Numbered from the stretch's first letter, positions 8,142 to 17,218 are shown. The stretch is DNA of 64,000 nt from Candidatus Saccharimonadota bacterium (GCA_017515105.1 JAFWHO010000001.1:124001-188000); one strand, 5' to 3'. Numbers and translations are program-made. Notes: generated from the letters alone by a model not told the origin.

Positions 8142-9458
8142 ATGGACCATTTTGGCACCGACGGCATTCGTGGTAAAGCCGACCAATTCGATTTAACATT
8201 CATCGTTTCAATCATAGAAGGCCTCGTCGACTACGCCGGCGATAACATCAAAGTACTAATCGGTGGTGATACCCGCGAATCCAGCGAATGGATTTTGCGC
8301 GACCTAGAAATCGCCCTCGAAACCTTCGGCATCGAATACTCCAGCGTCAACGTCCTTTCCACCCCTGCTATCAACTACTGTTTCTACGAAATGGGCTACG
8401 ATTTCGCTATCGACGTCACCGCCAGCCACAATCCATACACCGACAACGGCATCAAAGTCTTCGAACGCGGCGACGGCCAAGGTATCAAACTCTGCGAAAA
8501 AGGCCGCAAAGCCATCGAGAAATCCCTAAAAGAACCCAAAGAATACAACATTATTTCCCCTAGCCCCCGCGAAGATCTCCAAACCGAGGCAATCGATATT
8601 TACAAAGAACACCTATTAAATTACGTCCAGCCGGCAGATTTCACGGGCCTTCATCTTGGCCTCGACTGCGCCAACGGCGCCACTAGCGTCATCAGCAGTT
8701 CTCTTTTCGAACAACTCGGCGCCAAAGTCAAACGCATCCACGCCGACCCTCATTACGGCACCAAAATCAACAAAAACTGCGGCAGCACTCATCTCGAATC
8801 ACTAAGGAAAACCGTCCTAGACAACCATCTCGATTTCGGTATCGCCTTCGACGGCGACGGCGATCGCTGTATGTTCATTGACGAAAAAGGTGGCGTTGTC
8901 GATGGCGACCAAGTCATCGCCATTCTAGCTGAATATCTCAAATTAGATACCGTAGCCACCACCGTCATGGTCAACCAAGGTTTCATCAGCTGGGCCAAAA
9001 AGAACGGCATCAATATTGAAATCACCGCTGTTGGCGACACCAACGTCAAGATCGCCATGGACGAAAAGCACATCAAACTTGGCGGCGAACAATCCGGCCA
9101 CATCATCCTCCCAGGTGAAGCCACCGGCGACGGCATGCTAACCGCTCTCGTCATTACCAAAATCATCTCCGAGACCAAGAAGACCCTAAGCGAACTAGCA
9201 AGCTCATTCGTCAAATTCCCGCAAATCGTCATCAACATGCCAGCAACCCCTGACCAAAAAGCCAACCTCAAAGAAAAAGAACCAGCGAAAAAGCTTCTCC
9301 TCGAATACAGCGAAAAGCTAAAACCCATCGACGGCCGTCTCCTTGTCCGCCCATCCGGCACCGAATCTCTAATTCGTATCACCCTGTGGGGCGACGATGA
9401 ATCCGCCATCACCACTATGGCAAACGAACTTAAAGATAAACTAACGGAGATCCTATGA
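8142..9458 (+). CDS. glmM: Phosphoglucosamine/phosphohexose mutase (GlmM-like)
   Basis: 438 aa, alpha-D-phosphohexomutase family. GTDGIRG opens the protein. The active-site serine is in TASHNP (about residue 95), the metal loop DGDGDR is at about 237-242, and the phosphate-binding RPSGTESLIRI is near the C-terminus. GTDGIRG and RPSGTE are typical of GlmM, which converts glucosamine-6-P to glucosamine-1-P for peptidoglycan precursors; the presence of glmS at 14 kb supports this. A phosphomannomutase/phosphoglucomutase role is the alternative. AAGGAGGAC precedes the ATG. It overlaps the GNAT gene by 4 bp. Confidence 0.85.
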   Translation: MDHFGTDGIRGKADQFDLTFIVSIIEGLVDYAGDNIKVLIGGDTRESSEWILRDLEIALETFGIEYSSVNVLSTPAINYCFYEMGYDFAIDVTASHNPYTDNGIKVFERGDGQGIKLCEKGRKAIEKSLKEPKEYNIISPSPREDLQTEAIDIYKEHLLNYVQPADFTGLHLGLDCANGATSVISSSLFEQLGAKVKRIHADPHYGTKINKNCGSTHLESLRKTVLDNHLDFGIAFDGDGDRCMFIDEKGGVVDGDQVIAILAEYLKLDTVATTVMVNQGFISWAKKNGINIEITAVGDTNVKIAMDEKHIKLGGEQSGHIILPGEATGDGMLTALVITKIISETKKTLSELASSFVKFPQIVINMPATPDQKANLKEKEPAKKLLLEYSEKLKPIDGRLLVRPSGTESLIRITLWGDDESAITTMANELKDKLTEIL

Positions 9459-9898
9459 GAATTGAAACGCTAACAAAATACGACCAACAAACCGCTAACA
9501 GAGTCAGGGAGCTCCTCATTCAATTATCCCGTAGCGGCAAAGATCGCGGCGAAATCCCAAAAGAATGGTTTGACGACCTTATCAGCTCAAACAACCACGA
9601 CATGCTTCTCGCCCTCGACGACACCGGCCGCATCGTCGGCATCGCCACTCTCTCCGTCATCATGGGCCCCATCGTCAGAAAAGCCGCCTACCTCGAAGAC
9701 TTCGTCACCGATTCATCAGTCCGTGGCCAAGGCATCGGCAGCAAACTCTGGGAAGCTATGCTAACCTGGGCCAAAGAAAAAGGCTGCACCGAACTCTGCT
9801 TCACCTCAGGTTACGGCCGCGAAGCCGCCCAAGAGTTCTACAAGAAAAAAGGCGCCGAAATCTACGACACCAACTACTTCCGAAAAACTATCGATTAG
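9455..9898 (+). CDS. GNAT family N-acetyltransferase
   Basis: 147 aa. The acetyl-CoA binding motif A is seen as VRGQGIGSKLWEAML, and FYKKKGAEIY closes the fold, as in GCN5-related acetyltransferases. The start overlaps the glmM stop (ATGA), so it is made from the same message. That linkage makes an amino-sugar acetylation role possible (a GNA1-like step on glucosamine phosphate), but no residue seen here proves the substrate. Its 3' end overlaps the convergent O-antigen-ligase-like gene by 11 bp. Confidence 0.8.
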   Translation: MRIETLTKYDQQTANRVRELLIQLSRSGKDRGEIPKEWFDDLISSNNHDMLLALDDTGRIVGIATLSVIMGPIVRKAAYLEDFVTDSSVRGQGIGSKLWEAMLTWAKEKGCTELCFTSGYGREAAQEFYKKKGAEIYDTNYFRKTID

Positions 9899-11348
9899 CC
9901 TTATCAAACACCGCCCACAACAATACCGGCATCAGATAAATTTGAATTGCATTTGGCAGTCCTGCAAAGAACAATAAACTCACAACATAACAAACCGAGA
10001 GAGAAAGGAGAAGTCCACTCTCTCTGTTTTTTATAAACATCCTAACAACTAGCACGCCAGCCAATGCTAATAGCAAAGCACCTATCACCCCCGTTTCAAG
10101 CAGTAACGACACGAATTGATTTTGCACAATCTCTTTCGGTGACCCAGTCAAACCGTTGTCACACATCGCCTGTCCAGCGCCACCAAGTCCCACCCCGAAC
10201 ATCACCGTACCAAAATCACGAGACCATGTCTGAAGCGCAAATCTATTCATTTCCACTCTAATATCCGTAGAAGCTGCCACATACCCATTGAACACTGCCT
10301 CATCCGTGTCATCCAGCTCAACTTCACCCCCGTTCTCACCCAAGTTTTCCACAATGTTTTCCTCAGACTTTTCCACAGAGTTTTCCACAGCTCCACCCCT
10401 GATATCGATAATTCCAAGAGATAGATGGTTAATCACCTTAGCTACCCCTGTTTCATATGTATCATTTGTTGGACCAACCGCCGCCATTACCCCTTGAATA
10501 TTAAGAGCCACCACAAACGAAAGCACCGTGGCCACCCATACTACACCAATTCTTTTCCCTATAATCCCCCGTTCCTTCTTCTTCGCCCTCATCAGTACGA
10601 ACCCAGTCATGAATAAAAGTCCCACGATAAATGCATAAATCGCTCCCCTAGAGAATGTCAAAAATAGCGTCATAGATATAAGTATCAGTAGCACCATGCC
10701 TCGAGCTCTAGAGAAACCACAGTCCCACTTATCCTTCAGAAGTAGCCAAATCGCCACAAACAAAGGTGCAAGTAGCAAATTCCCCATAAACTGTGGCTCA
10801 ATCGCAAACCCATTCGGATGCGGAAACCCAAACATCTGAGTCGTACATCCTTCGCAAATCAGCGAATACTCCCTCGACACCCCCGTAAGATCCAGCACGC
10901 ACTGCACCACACACCAAAGGCAGGCAACTAAAGTACTAATAAACAGCCACCGGAGAAACGTCTTTTTAAACCCAGCATCAAACACCCCCCTCAGGTTCCA
11001 AACCGCATACCCAGCAAAGAATATCAACCACAAAATCCCCGCCGTAAGTATCCCTCGTAAACTATTCGCCGACCATATCACCGACAAACTCGCCCATACC
11101 GGCAAAGTCAGCCACAACCAACCAAATCGCTTCTTAAACAAGTTAAGTAACGTCCCCCGCTCTATCATCATTACGACCGACACCGCGAAAAACACCACCA
11201 ACCATATCAGAGGTAGCGATAGTTCGAAATTCATCGCTTCGCTCCCACCAAGCGAAATCACCGGAAAATACGAAAAAAACAACACCGCCGGCAATATATA
11301 CAATAGATACCGGAAACATTTACAAATGAAATTACTTTGTTTTTTCAC
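9888..11348 (-). CDS. O-antigen ligase / Wzy-like polymerase membrane protein
   Basis: 486 aa with about ten hydrophobic helices and a large hydrophilic loop. HPNGFAIEPQFMGN followed by a FLTFSRGAIYAF segment is the layout of the Wzy_C/O-antigen ligase family, which joins or polymerises lipid-linked glycans at the outer face of the membrane. It is the last gene of a three-gene surface-polysaccharide group and overlaps the GT4 start by 17 bp. Odd: the loop contains a four-residue repeat (VENS VEKS EENI VEN) encoded by four tandem 12-bp units at 10344-10391. Confidence 0.75.
   Translation of the reverse strand: MKKQSNFICKCFRYLLYILPAVLFFSYFPVISLGGSEAMNFELSLPLIWLVVFFAVSVVMMIERGTLLNLFKKRFGWLWLTLPVWASLSVIWSANSLRGILTAGILWLIFFAGYAVWNLRGVFDAGFKKTFLRWLFISTLVACLWCVVQCVLDLTGVSREYSLICEGCTTQMFGFPHPNGFAIEPQFMGNLLLAPLFVAIWLLLKDKWDCGFSRARGMVLLILISMTLFLTFSRGAIYAFIVGLLFMTGFVLMRAKKKERGIIGKRIGVVWVATVLSFVVALNIQGVMAAVGPTNDTYETGVAKVINHLSLGIIDIRGGAVENSVEKSEENIVENLGENGGEVELDDTDEAVFNGYVAASTDIRVEMNRFALQTWSRDFGTVMFGVGLGGAGQAMCDNGLTGSPKEIVQNQFVSLLLETGVIGALLLALAGVLVVRMFIKNRESGLLLSLSVCYVVSLLFFAGLPNAIQIYLMPVLLWAVFDKANR
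10344..10391. repeat. Four tandem 12-bp units with DnaA-box-like core
   Basis: Units GTTTTCCACAAT, GTTTTCCTCAGA, CTTTTCCACAGA and GTTTTCCACAGC follow each other without gaps. Three contain TTTTCCACA, which fits TTWTNCACA. They lie in frame inside the O-antigen-ligase-like gene. Confidence 0.85.
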
Positions 11349-12486
11349 TGATAAATTCCTTTATTTCTTTATCAAATCGCGAAACACCATAATCTTTCAC
11401 CGACTTCGACACTTTCGTGCGATCAAATTTCATCTTTTCAAATTTCAAAATCGCCTCCGCCATAGATTTCGCCGTTTGTTTCTCAAACAAGAGCCCATTC
11501 TCTCCATCAATCACATAATCTTGGGCTCCACCTTCGCCATACGCAATTACTGGGCAACCAGCCGCAAGTGCCTCCACCGGTGCAATCCCAAACGGCTCCA
11601 TACTCGGGAACAAATACCCGCGAGCCTCCTTAAGGTAAGAGGCCAATTTCGTCTTACCCATCAACGGCAAAAACTCCACTAGCCGAGTCCCCTTCCCCAT
11701 TTTCACCAATTTCTCATGCTCAGGCCCCTCGCCAATCACTACTAATTTACGCTGCGTCATAAGGGACGCTTTCACCGCAAGGTCTAACCTCTTCCAGTTC
11801 ACCTGCCTTGAAGTTACAATATAATAATCTCGCGAAGAAGCTTCCTTGCCCGACTTCTTGCCAGACTTTCCGCCCATAAAATCTTCCACTTCCACCGGCG
11901 GATGAATCACGGTCGCTTCCCTCCCGTAATATTTTTTCATCGCTTCCTTTGCATACTCCGAAATCGTAATATAATAGTCTGGCCTCTGCGCCGCCTTAAA
12001 ATCTGCGGACCTTAGCGGCCTCACAAATAATTTAAAGAAAAACCTCACAAACGGATTCAACACCCCAAATCCTGGATTTTTCACATAATCATCATACATC
12101 TGCCAATAATATTGTGTCGGCACATGACAAAACGACACATGAATCCCATTCGGATTCTTTGATTTCTTTCCGTGCTCGTGAAGCCACTTTCCTGACTTCA
12201 CGGACTTCGCCTCCGCCCCTGTTACCGAGATGATCAAATCATATTCCGATAAATCAAGATGCGAAAAATAAAGCTGCCTAAACATGCCGAGTATCCGCCT
12301 CATCCCAGTAGGAAAATGCTGCATCCATCCCGTCCTCACATCCGCGTCAGAAAACCAATCAATTCCCTTCGGGTTATACTTCGAAGTATAAATTGGCGCC
12401 TCCGGATAAAGCTTGTGTACCCGAAGTAGCACCTTTTCTGCACCCCCCACATTTGTCAACCAATCGCAAACAATCGCAACTTTCAT
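11332..12486 (-). CDS. Glycosyltransferase family 4
   Basis: 384 aa, GT-B fold. The N-terminus KVAIVCDWLTNVGGAEKVL is the usual GT4 opening with a glycine-rich acceptor-side loop. The C-terminal domain carries PSMEPFGIAPVEALAAGCPV and YGEGGAQDYV, the E-x7-E sugar-nucleotide motif. It would add a sugar to a lipid-linked or surface glycan in the cytoplasm. It lies 3 bp downstream of the polyprenyl glycosylphosphotransferase gene and overlaps the next gene, so it is in one operon. The sugar is unknown. Confidence 0.9.
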   Translation of the reverse strand: MKVAIVCDWLTNVGGAEKVLLRVHKLYPEAPIYTSKYNPKGIDWFSDADVRTGWMQHFPTGMRRILGMFRQLYFSHLDLSEYDLIISVTGAEAKSVKSGKWLHEHGKKSKNPNGIHVSFCHVPTQYYWQMYDDYVKNPGFGVLNPFVRFFFKLFVRPLRSADFKAAQRPDYYITISEYAKEAMKKYYGREATVIHPPVEVEDFMGGKSGKKSGKEASSRDYYIVTSRQVNWKRLDLAVKASLMTQRKLVVIGEGPEHEKLVKMGKGTRLVEFLPLMGKTKLASYLKEARGYLFPSMEPFGIAPVEALAAGCPVIAYGEGGAQDYVIDGENGLLFEKQTAKSMAEAILKFEKMKFDRTKVSKSVKDYGVSRFDKEIKEFISEKTK

Positions 12487-12489
12487 GCT

Positions 12490-13914
12490 TTATTTGGCTC
12501 CTTCACCTCGAAGCACTACACCAATCGTCCTAAAGAAAATCGCACAATCCAGCATCAACGACCAATTCCTCACATAATAAATATCTAGCGCCCTGCGTTC
12601 TTCAAACGGAATATCCCGCCTTCCACTCACCTGCGCAAAACCAGTCAACCCAGACTTCACCGTAAGAATAAGTGACCTATCACCATAATCACGCAGCTCA
12701 CCAGGAAGCAACGCTCTCGGCCCAATCAGCGAAATATCGCCCTTCAAAATATTAAATAGCTGCGGCAATTCATCGAGAGATGTTTTCCTAAGAAACTTTC
12801 CAATCTTCGTGATCCTCGGATCGTTCTTCATATAATCACCATCTTTACGATACTTTTTAATAAGCTGCGGCTTCCCCATTTTCGTAAACGCCTCCTCAGC
12901 CGTCATGCCACTATATTCCGGCCTCATCGTCCTAAACTTATAGCACTTGAACTTCCGATTATATCTTGTCAACCTCTCGTCTGCATAAAATGCTGAGTGC
13001 TTGAAATCCGAAAGCTTAATCACGAGCCAAATAATAAACATCGGAATCGCCGCAAGAATAATCCCAACTAGCGAGAACAAAATGTCAAACGCCCGTTTAA
13101 CAAATGCTGCCCCGCCCGACAGAGGCGTTGCCATCACTAGTACCGCCGGAGTGTTACCGATTAATTCCATCTCACCAAAATGCGACGAAAGCGCCGTCTC
13201 GCTCGGCACGAAATAATACAAAAGATGCCTATTCACCGCCTGCTTATACACATACTCGGTAGACTTCTCATCTGTCTGGATAATCACATCCGCGTGCGCT
13301 TTCCTGAGTGCATCCTTGAGGGATGTGTATTGATGCGTCTTCAAATCATGCGGCACATATTTTCGTCCCGCCACAATACCAGCCAACCGAAGCCCCGACT
13401 CGGGATGTGACGAAATATAATCCGCCAAATACTCAGTACTTTTCGCATTACCAATAATAATCGCTCGCTTCGTACCATAATCGCTTCTAAAGATCGCCCT
13501 TATAATCAGTCTCACGATCAAACGTTCTATAAGCAAAAACACAAACGAAAGAGCCATCGCCGTCACTGCCATCACTCTCACCGGGAACAATTCTCTACCC
13601 ATAAAGAAATCATACACAATTAGCGCCGCCACCGACAAAATCGCCGCGAGCACCAACCGCCCATTTTCCGGCAGCCTCGTCTTACCTAGAATAATAGACT
13701 TTTTATAAAGCCCCAATGCCGCAATGATAATCAGCATCACCGGAATCACCACAAGCGTAGTCAGCGTAAAATCAAAAAGCTGCGCTTCAAACTCATACGG
13801 CCTCGGATCCACATGTACGCGGATAAAATACGCCGAAGCAAATGACAGTATCAATGCCAACGCATCCCCAATAATCAAACACAGTCGTAGAATAAAACCA
13901 GACTTTTTCTGCAT
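12490..13914 (-). CDS. Polyprenyl glycosylphosphotransferase (WcaJ/WbaP-like initiating enzyme)
   Basis: About 474 aa. Four N-terminal membrane helices are followed by a CoA-binding-like domain (GTKRAIIIGNAKSTEYLADYI), another membrane segment and the catalytic bacterial sugar transferase domain: YKFRTM, LRKTSLDELPQL, SLIGPRALLP and GLTGFAQVSGR. It transfers a sugar phosphate to undecaprenyl phosphate, the first step in capsule or exopolysaccharide synthesis. The ATG at 13914 lies 6 bases after a GTGGTATAAT box, so I chose it over one 18 bp upstream. Confidence 0.92.
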   Translation of the reverse strand: MQKKSGFILRLCLIIGDALALILSFASAYFIRVHVDPRPYEFEAQLFDFTLTTLVVIPVMLIIIAALGLYKKSIILGKTRLPENGRLVLAAILSVAALIVYDFFMGRELFPVRVMAVTAMALSFVFLLIERLIVRLIIRAIFRSDYGTKRAIIIGNAKSTEYLADYISSHPESGLRLAGIVAGRKYVPHDLKTHQYTSLKDALRKAHADVIIQTDEKSTEYVYKQAVNRHLLYYFVPSETALSSHFGEMELIGNTPAVLVMATPLSGGAAFVKRAFDILFSLVGIILAAIPMFIIWLVIKLSDFKHSAFYADERLTRYNRKFKCYKFRTMRPEYSGMTAEEAFTKMGKPQLIKKYRKDGDYMKNDPRITKIGKFLRKTSLDELPQLFNILKGDISLIGPRALLPGELRDYGDRSLILTVKSGLTGFAQVSGRRDIPFEERRALDIYYVRNWSLMLDCAIFFRTIGVVLRGEGAK

Positions 13915-13972
13915 AACCAAATTATACCACATTACCGCTAGAATTTCACCTAGCGCCCACCTGTCAAAGCCC

Positions 13973-15799
13973 TTATTCTACCGTCACCGATTTCGCCAAA
14001 TTCCTTGGCTGATCCACGTCATAACCCTTCGCAATGGTCATATAATATGCAAATAATTGTGATACCAAGTTCATGAGAAGCGGCATAAATAACTCAATAT
14101 CGCTGTTAATCTTAATCACGCTCTCTACCGGCAAATCAAATTTCTCAACATTTGTCACAGCGATAATGTGACCACCACGCGCCAACACTTCCTGCACGTT
14201 AGAGACAGCCTTGTCGTAAAGCTCACCCTTATTAAGAAGAGCAAATTCAAAGAATCTGTCGTCGATCAAAGCCAACGGTCCGTGTTTCAGTTCCCCAAAT
14301 GCATATGCATTGGCGTCAACATACGCAATTTCCTTCAACTTCAAAGCACCTTCCATCGCCGTCGGGTAAGCCGTATCACGACCAAGATAAATCCCGTGCT
14401 CGTAATCTGCATACTTTTTCACGATGTCCTTGACTGCTTTTTCGCTCTCTTTCAAAGTCTTACCAATCTCTTCCGGCAGTCTCGCAATTTCCGTCACATA
14501 TGGTTTCAAAATCGAATGCTTCACACCCTTCGCCTGCGCAATCGTTAGCCCAAACATCACCATCGCAATCACCTGCGAAGTAAAGGCTTTTGTAGAAGCC
14601 ACCGAAATTTCCGGCCCCACGTGCACATAAGTACCCCCATCCACTTCACGCGCAATTGTCGATCCGATCGCATTTACAATCCCAACTGTCCTCACGCCAC
14701 GCTTCTTGATCTCGCGAAGACACGCCAAAGTATCCGCCGTTTCACCAGACTGCGAAACAATGAGAGCCACCGAATCTTCCGGCACATAAGCCTGCCTATA
14801 TCTATACTCCGATGCAATCACCGTTTCAACCGTAATCTCCGGCGTAAATTTCTCAATATAATACGACGCCAGAAGCCCAGCATGGTAAGCCGTACCGCAG
14901 CCCACAATCACGAGATGCTTTATTTTCCTAAGTTCCGCTTCCGAAATTCCAGGACCGCCAAGATGCACAATTCCCTCTTCCAGATTAACCCGTCCACGCA
15001 AAGTCTCCGTCAGCGAATCCGGCTGCTCCATAATTTCCTTTAGCAAGAAGTGCTCGTATCCGCCTTTCTGAATCGCCGCAAGATTCGTCTCGATCTTCTC
15101 AACTTTCGCCGACACCGGCTCCGCATTCAAAGTCTTAATATCAACACTATTTGCAGTTACAGTTGCGACTTCACCATCATTCAAATAAATTGCCTGTTTC
15201 GTGTGACCAAGCAAAGCTGAAGCGTCAGACGCAATCAAAGTCTCATCATGTCCCACGCCAATCACGAGCGGCGAACCGCTTCTTGCTACCACTACTTCGT
15301 TTGGATTCTTTTTCGATACCACCGCAATTCCATAAGTACCCTTCACTAGCTTCAAGGCCTGCACCACCGCGTTCACCAAAGGATATTTCCCATCCTCATA
15401 GAACGAATTAATCAAAGCTGCCAAGACTTCCGAATCGGTCTCAGACTCAAACTTATGATCCGAAAGCTCTTTCTTAAGTTCCTTGTAATTTTCAATAATG
15501 CCATTGTGAACCAAAAACAAATCCCCAGCCCTATGCGGATGTGCATTTTTTTCGCTTGGTTCACCGTGCGTCGCCCACCTCGTGTGACCAATTCCAACTT
15601 TATCCGCAGTTTTATTGCTCTTTAATTTATCTTCCAAATTAATAATCTTGCCCTTCGCACGCACCAAAGTATCCTTGCCATCTTCCCCGAGTGTCACAAT
15701 ACCAGCTGAATCATATCCTCTATACTCAAGTCGTTTAAGTCCCGAAATCAAAAAATCCTGCGCCTTTGCTTTTCCAACATAACCAACGATTCCACACAT
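13973..15799 (-). CDS. glmS: Glutamine-fructose-6-phosphate aminotransferase GlmS
   Basis: 608 aa, full length. It begins MCGIVGYVG with the catalytic Cys2 of the class II glutaminase domain, which also has HTRWATHGEPSEKNAHPH and HNGIIENY. Two SIS domains follow (VGCGTAYHAG, VSQSGETADT, KHGPLAL) and the end is PRNLAKSVTVE, the conserved GlmS tail. It makes glucosamine-6-phosphate from fructose-6-phosphate and glutamine, feeding GlmM (8142-9458). GGAGGAGCT lies before the ATG (complement of 15804-15812). The TGTGATATAAT promoter is near 15827-15836. No glmS ribozyme is visible in the short leader. Confidence 0.97.
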   Translation of the reverse strand: MCGIVGYVGKAKAQDFLISGLKRLEYRGYDSAGIVTLGEDGKDTLVRAKGKIINLEDKLKSNKTADKVGIGHTRWATHGEPSEKNAHPHRAGDLFLVHNGIIENYKELKKELSDHKFESETDSEVLAALINSFYEDGKYPLVNAVVQALKLVKGTYGIAVVSKKNPNEVVVARSGSPLVIGVGHDETLIASDASALLGHTKQAIYLNDGEVATVTANSVDIKTLNAEPVSAKVEKIETNLAAIQKGGYEHFLLKEIMEQPDSLTETLRGRVNLEEGIVHLGGPGISEAELRKIKHLVIVGCGTAYHAGLLASYYIEKFTPEITVETVIASEYRYRQAYVPEDSVALIVSQSGETADTLACLREIKKRGVRTVGIVNAIGSTIAREVDGGTYVHVGPEISVASTKAFTSQVIAMVMFGLTIAQAKGVKHSILKPYVTEIARLPEEIGKTLKESEKAVKDIVKKYADYEHGIYLGRDTAYPTAMEGALKLKEIAYVDANAYAFGELKHGPLALIDDRFFEFALLNKGELYDKAVSNVQEVLARGGHIIAVTNVEKFDLPVESVIKINSDIELFMPLLMNLVSQLFAYYMTIAKGYDVDQPRNLAKSVTVE

Positions 15800-15860
15800 T
15801 CTAGCTCCTCCAGTTAATTTTTTCTCATTATATCACAAATCTTCCCTTTTTCCCCATTAT

Positions 15861-15870
15861 GTGATATAAT
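15861..15870 (+). promoter_or_regulatory. Extended -10 promoter ahead of the tRNA region
   Basis: GTGATATAAT ends 8 bp before the tRNA-like copy at 15879. It is divergent from the glmS promoter. Confidence 0.5.
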
Positions 15871-15878
15871 AAGTAAAT

Positions 15879-15923
15879 GGTCCGGTAGCTCAGCTGGCTT
15901 TAGTCATGACAGCACGAGCCTCT
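15879..15923 (+). pseudogene. Broken 5' copy of tRNA-Lys
   Basis: The first 15 bases (GGTCCGGTAGCTCAG) and a later 13 bases (AGCACGAGCCTCT) are identical to the intact tRNA-Lys 91 bp downstream. Between them about 9 extra bases are inserted, and the anticodon loop and entire 3' half are replaced by unrelated sequence. It cannot form a tRNA cloverleaf. It sits at the position where the promoter would naturally deliver the tRNA start. Confidence 0.7.
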
Positions 15924-15969
15924 GGCACCGTAGAAACGTTACACATTAATATCAAAATAACCAGAATTT

Positions 15970-16046
15970 GGTCCGGTAGCTCAGTTGGTTAGAGCACGAG
16001 CCTCTTAAGCTTGGTGTCGTGGGTTCGAGCCCCACCCGGATCACCA
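15970..16046 (+). tRNA. tRNA-Lys (anticodon CTT)
   Basis: A full cloverleaf can be drawn: acceptor GGTCCGG / CCGGATC, D stem GCTC / GAGC, anticodon stem CGAGC / GCTTG around the loop CTCTTAA (anticodon CTT), T stem GTGGG / CCCAC with TTCGAGC. An encoded ACCA end follows. The promoter is probably the one upstream of the broken copy. Confidence 0.95.
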
Positions 16047-16084
16047 AATGAAGAAACTATTAAACCTGCCGCAAGGCAGTGTTT

Positions 16085-16537
16085 TTATTTAAGCGCTTTG
16101 ACCGCTTTCAGTAACTTTGCAGTAGCTTTTCTGTCTGTGTTGTCTTGGTACGTTACTTTCTCTTTGGTGACCATTTCAACTACTTTGCGGCCAACAAAAC
16201 CCATTTTTGGCGGGTTGGTGCCACCTTCAAAATAGTATAGTGGAGTGTCACCTAGTTTATTATCTTCGGCCATTTTCTTTAAGTCTACTTTGGCTTTCGG
16301 TGTAAAACCGACACCAAATACGATTAATTGTTTTGGAGCGAAGCTTTTAATTTTTTTGTATCCACTAATTGCCCCACCAAATATCCACCCGCCATGAATC
16401 ACGAGATCATATTTTGCGACATCTTTAGGGGAAACATTTTTTATATCTTTCGTCTCACAGTTTAGTTCTTCGGCAATCCATTTTGCATACTTTTTCGTAA
16501 ATCCAGTTTTGCTTTTATAAGTAACTAAAATTTTCAT
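16085..16537 (-). CDS. Flavodoxin-like protein
   Basis: 150 aa starting MKILVTYKSKTGFTKKYAKW, with the phosphate-binding loop (T/S-K-T-G-F/Y-T) of flavodoxins that hold FMN. Later YDLVIHGGWIFGG and a GVGFTP segment fit the FMN isoalloxazine loops. It is probably a low-potential electron carrier or FMN-dependent quinone or protoporphyrinogen-type oxidoreductase. Start 16537 is chosen because the conserved strand begins there. It is third in a unit with a PNPOx-like and a Zn-ribbon gene, just downstream of tRNA-Lys on the other strand. Confidence 0.8.
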   Translation of the reverse strand: MKILVTYKSKTGFTKKYAKWIAEELNCETKDIKNVSPKDVAKYDLVIHGGWIFGGAISGYKKIKSFAPKQLIVFGVGFTPKAKVDLKKMAEDNKLGDTPLYYFEGGTNPPKMGFVGRKVVEMVTKEKVTYQDNTDRKATAKLLKAVKALK

Positions 16538-16542
16538 AATAT

Positions 16543-16959
16543 TTATACTCCAAAATCCTCCGTTTTGAGGTCGCAATAATATCGACCGCTTGTTGTGGTG
16601 AATTTTAGCACACAGTAATCCGGATCTGTAACGCCTTTCTTATAGAACATCGTGTCGCCACGCTTCCAAATCATATCCTTTGTCTTCTGGTCTGTTAAAA
16701 CTTCCATTTTGCCTTTCAACATAACACCAACGTACTTGATTAGACCTTTGTGATAAAAATAGATACTGGCTTTTGGATTCTTTTTGTATTGACTTACCCT
16801 CATAGATGAAGTGTTAGTAGAAAAGTAAAACTCTTTCAGCCCATTTCGTTTTCTAGGTTTTAGCATTGCCTTAACGTTTGGATATTCTTGATCGTCAATA
16901 GAGCAAATAATGCTAACTTTTTGCTTGTCGATAAATCTTTCAATCTTTTTTAGATCCAT
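16543..16959 (-). CDS. Pyridoxamine 5'-phosphate oxidase-like FMN-binding protein
   Basis: 138 aa, split beta-barrel of the PNPOx-like superfamily. The segments VSIICSIDDQEYPNVKAM, EFYFSTNTSSMR and KASIYFYHKG are typical of small general-stress FMN/F420/heme-binding members. True PdxH residues are not evident, so a vitamin B6 role is not claimed. It is one base downstream of the Zn-ribbon gene and six bases upstream of the flavodoxin start, implying one transcript and shared flavin chemistry. Confidence 0.8.
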   Translation of the reverse strand: MDLKKIERFIDKQKVSIICSIDDQEYPNVKAMLKPRKRNGLKEFYFSTNTSSMRVSQYKKNPKASIYFYHKGLIKYVGVMLKGKMEVLTDQKTKDMIWKRGDTMFYKKGVTDPDYCVLKFTTTSGRYYCDLKTEDFGV

Positions 16960-16960
16960 A

Positions 16961-17218
16961 TTACACTTTCTTCCATCTTTTGAGAGTTGGAAAAACCTTA
17001 GCGCAATACTCTTTCATTTGCTCATTAGTCATACCGGCCTGTTCGCCAAACTTCGAGCACATCTCGATATACTCTTCCATAGAAACTTTATCTATAAATT
17101 CACCGTCTTTGTAGCACCATTTACAGTAATCTTTATTAATACTGCCATCTTTTTCAGTAGAATACATATCTTCTGAAGTTAGTGGCATTGCACAGCTTTG
17201 GCAAATAGTTTGTTCCAT
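16961..17218 (-). CDS. Small zinc-ribbon protein
   Basis: 85 aa with CQSCAMPL near the N-terminus and CKWC about 20 residues later, forming a four-cysteine zinc site. The GS-xNKDYCKWCY context resembles the putative zinc ribbon family (PF12674 type). Function unknown. It is the first gene of the cassette with the PNPOx-like and flavodoxin genes. AAAGGATCTTTT precedes the ATG, and a GGTATAAT box lies about 20 bp further upstream. Confidence 0.75.
   Translation of the reverse strand: MEQTICQSCAMPLTSEDMYSTEKDGSINKDYCKWCYKDGEFIDKVSMEEYIEMCSKFGEQAGMTNEQMKEYCAKVFPTLKRWKKV

Noticed and set aside
15800-15878. glmS ribozyme
   Set aside because: The glmS leader is only about 20 nt from its -10 box, far too short for the ribozyme.
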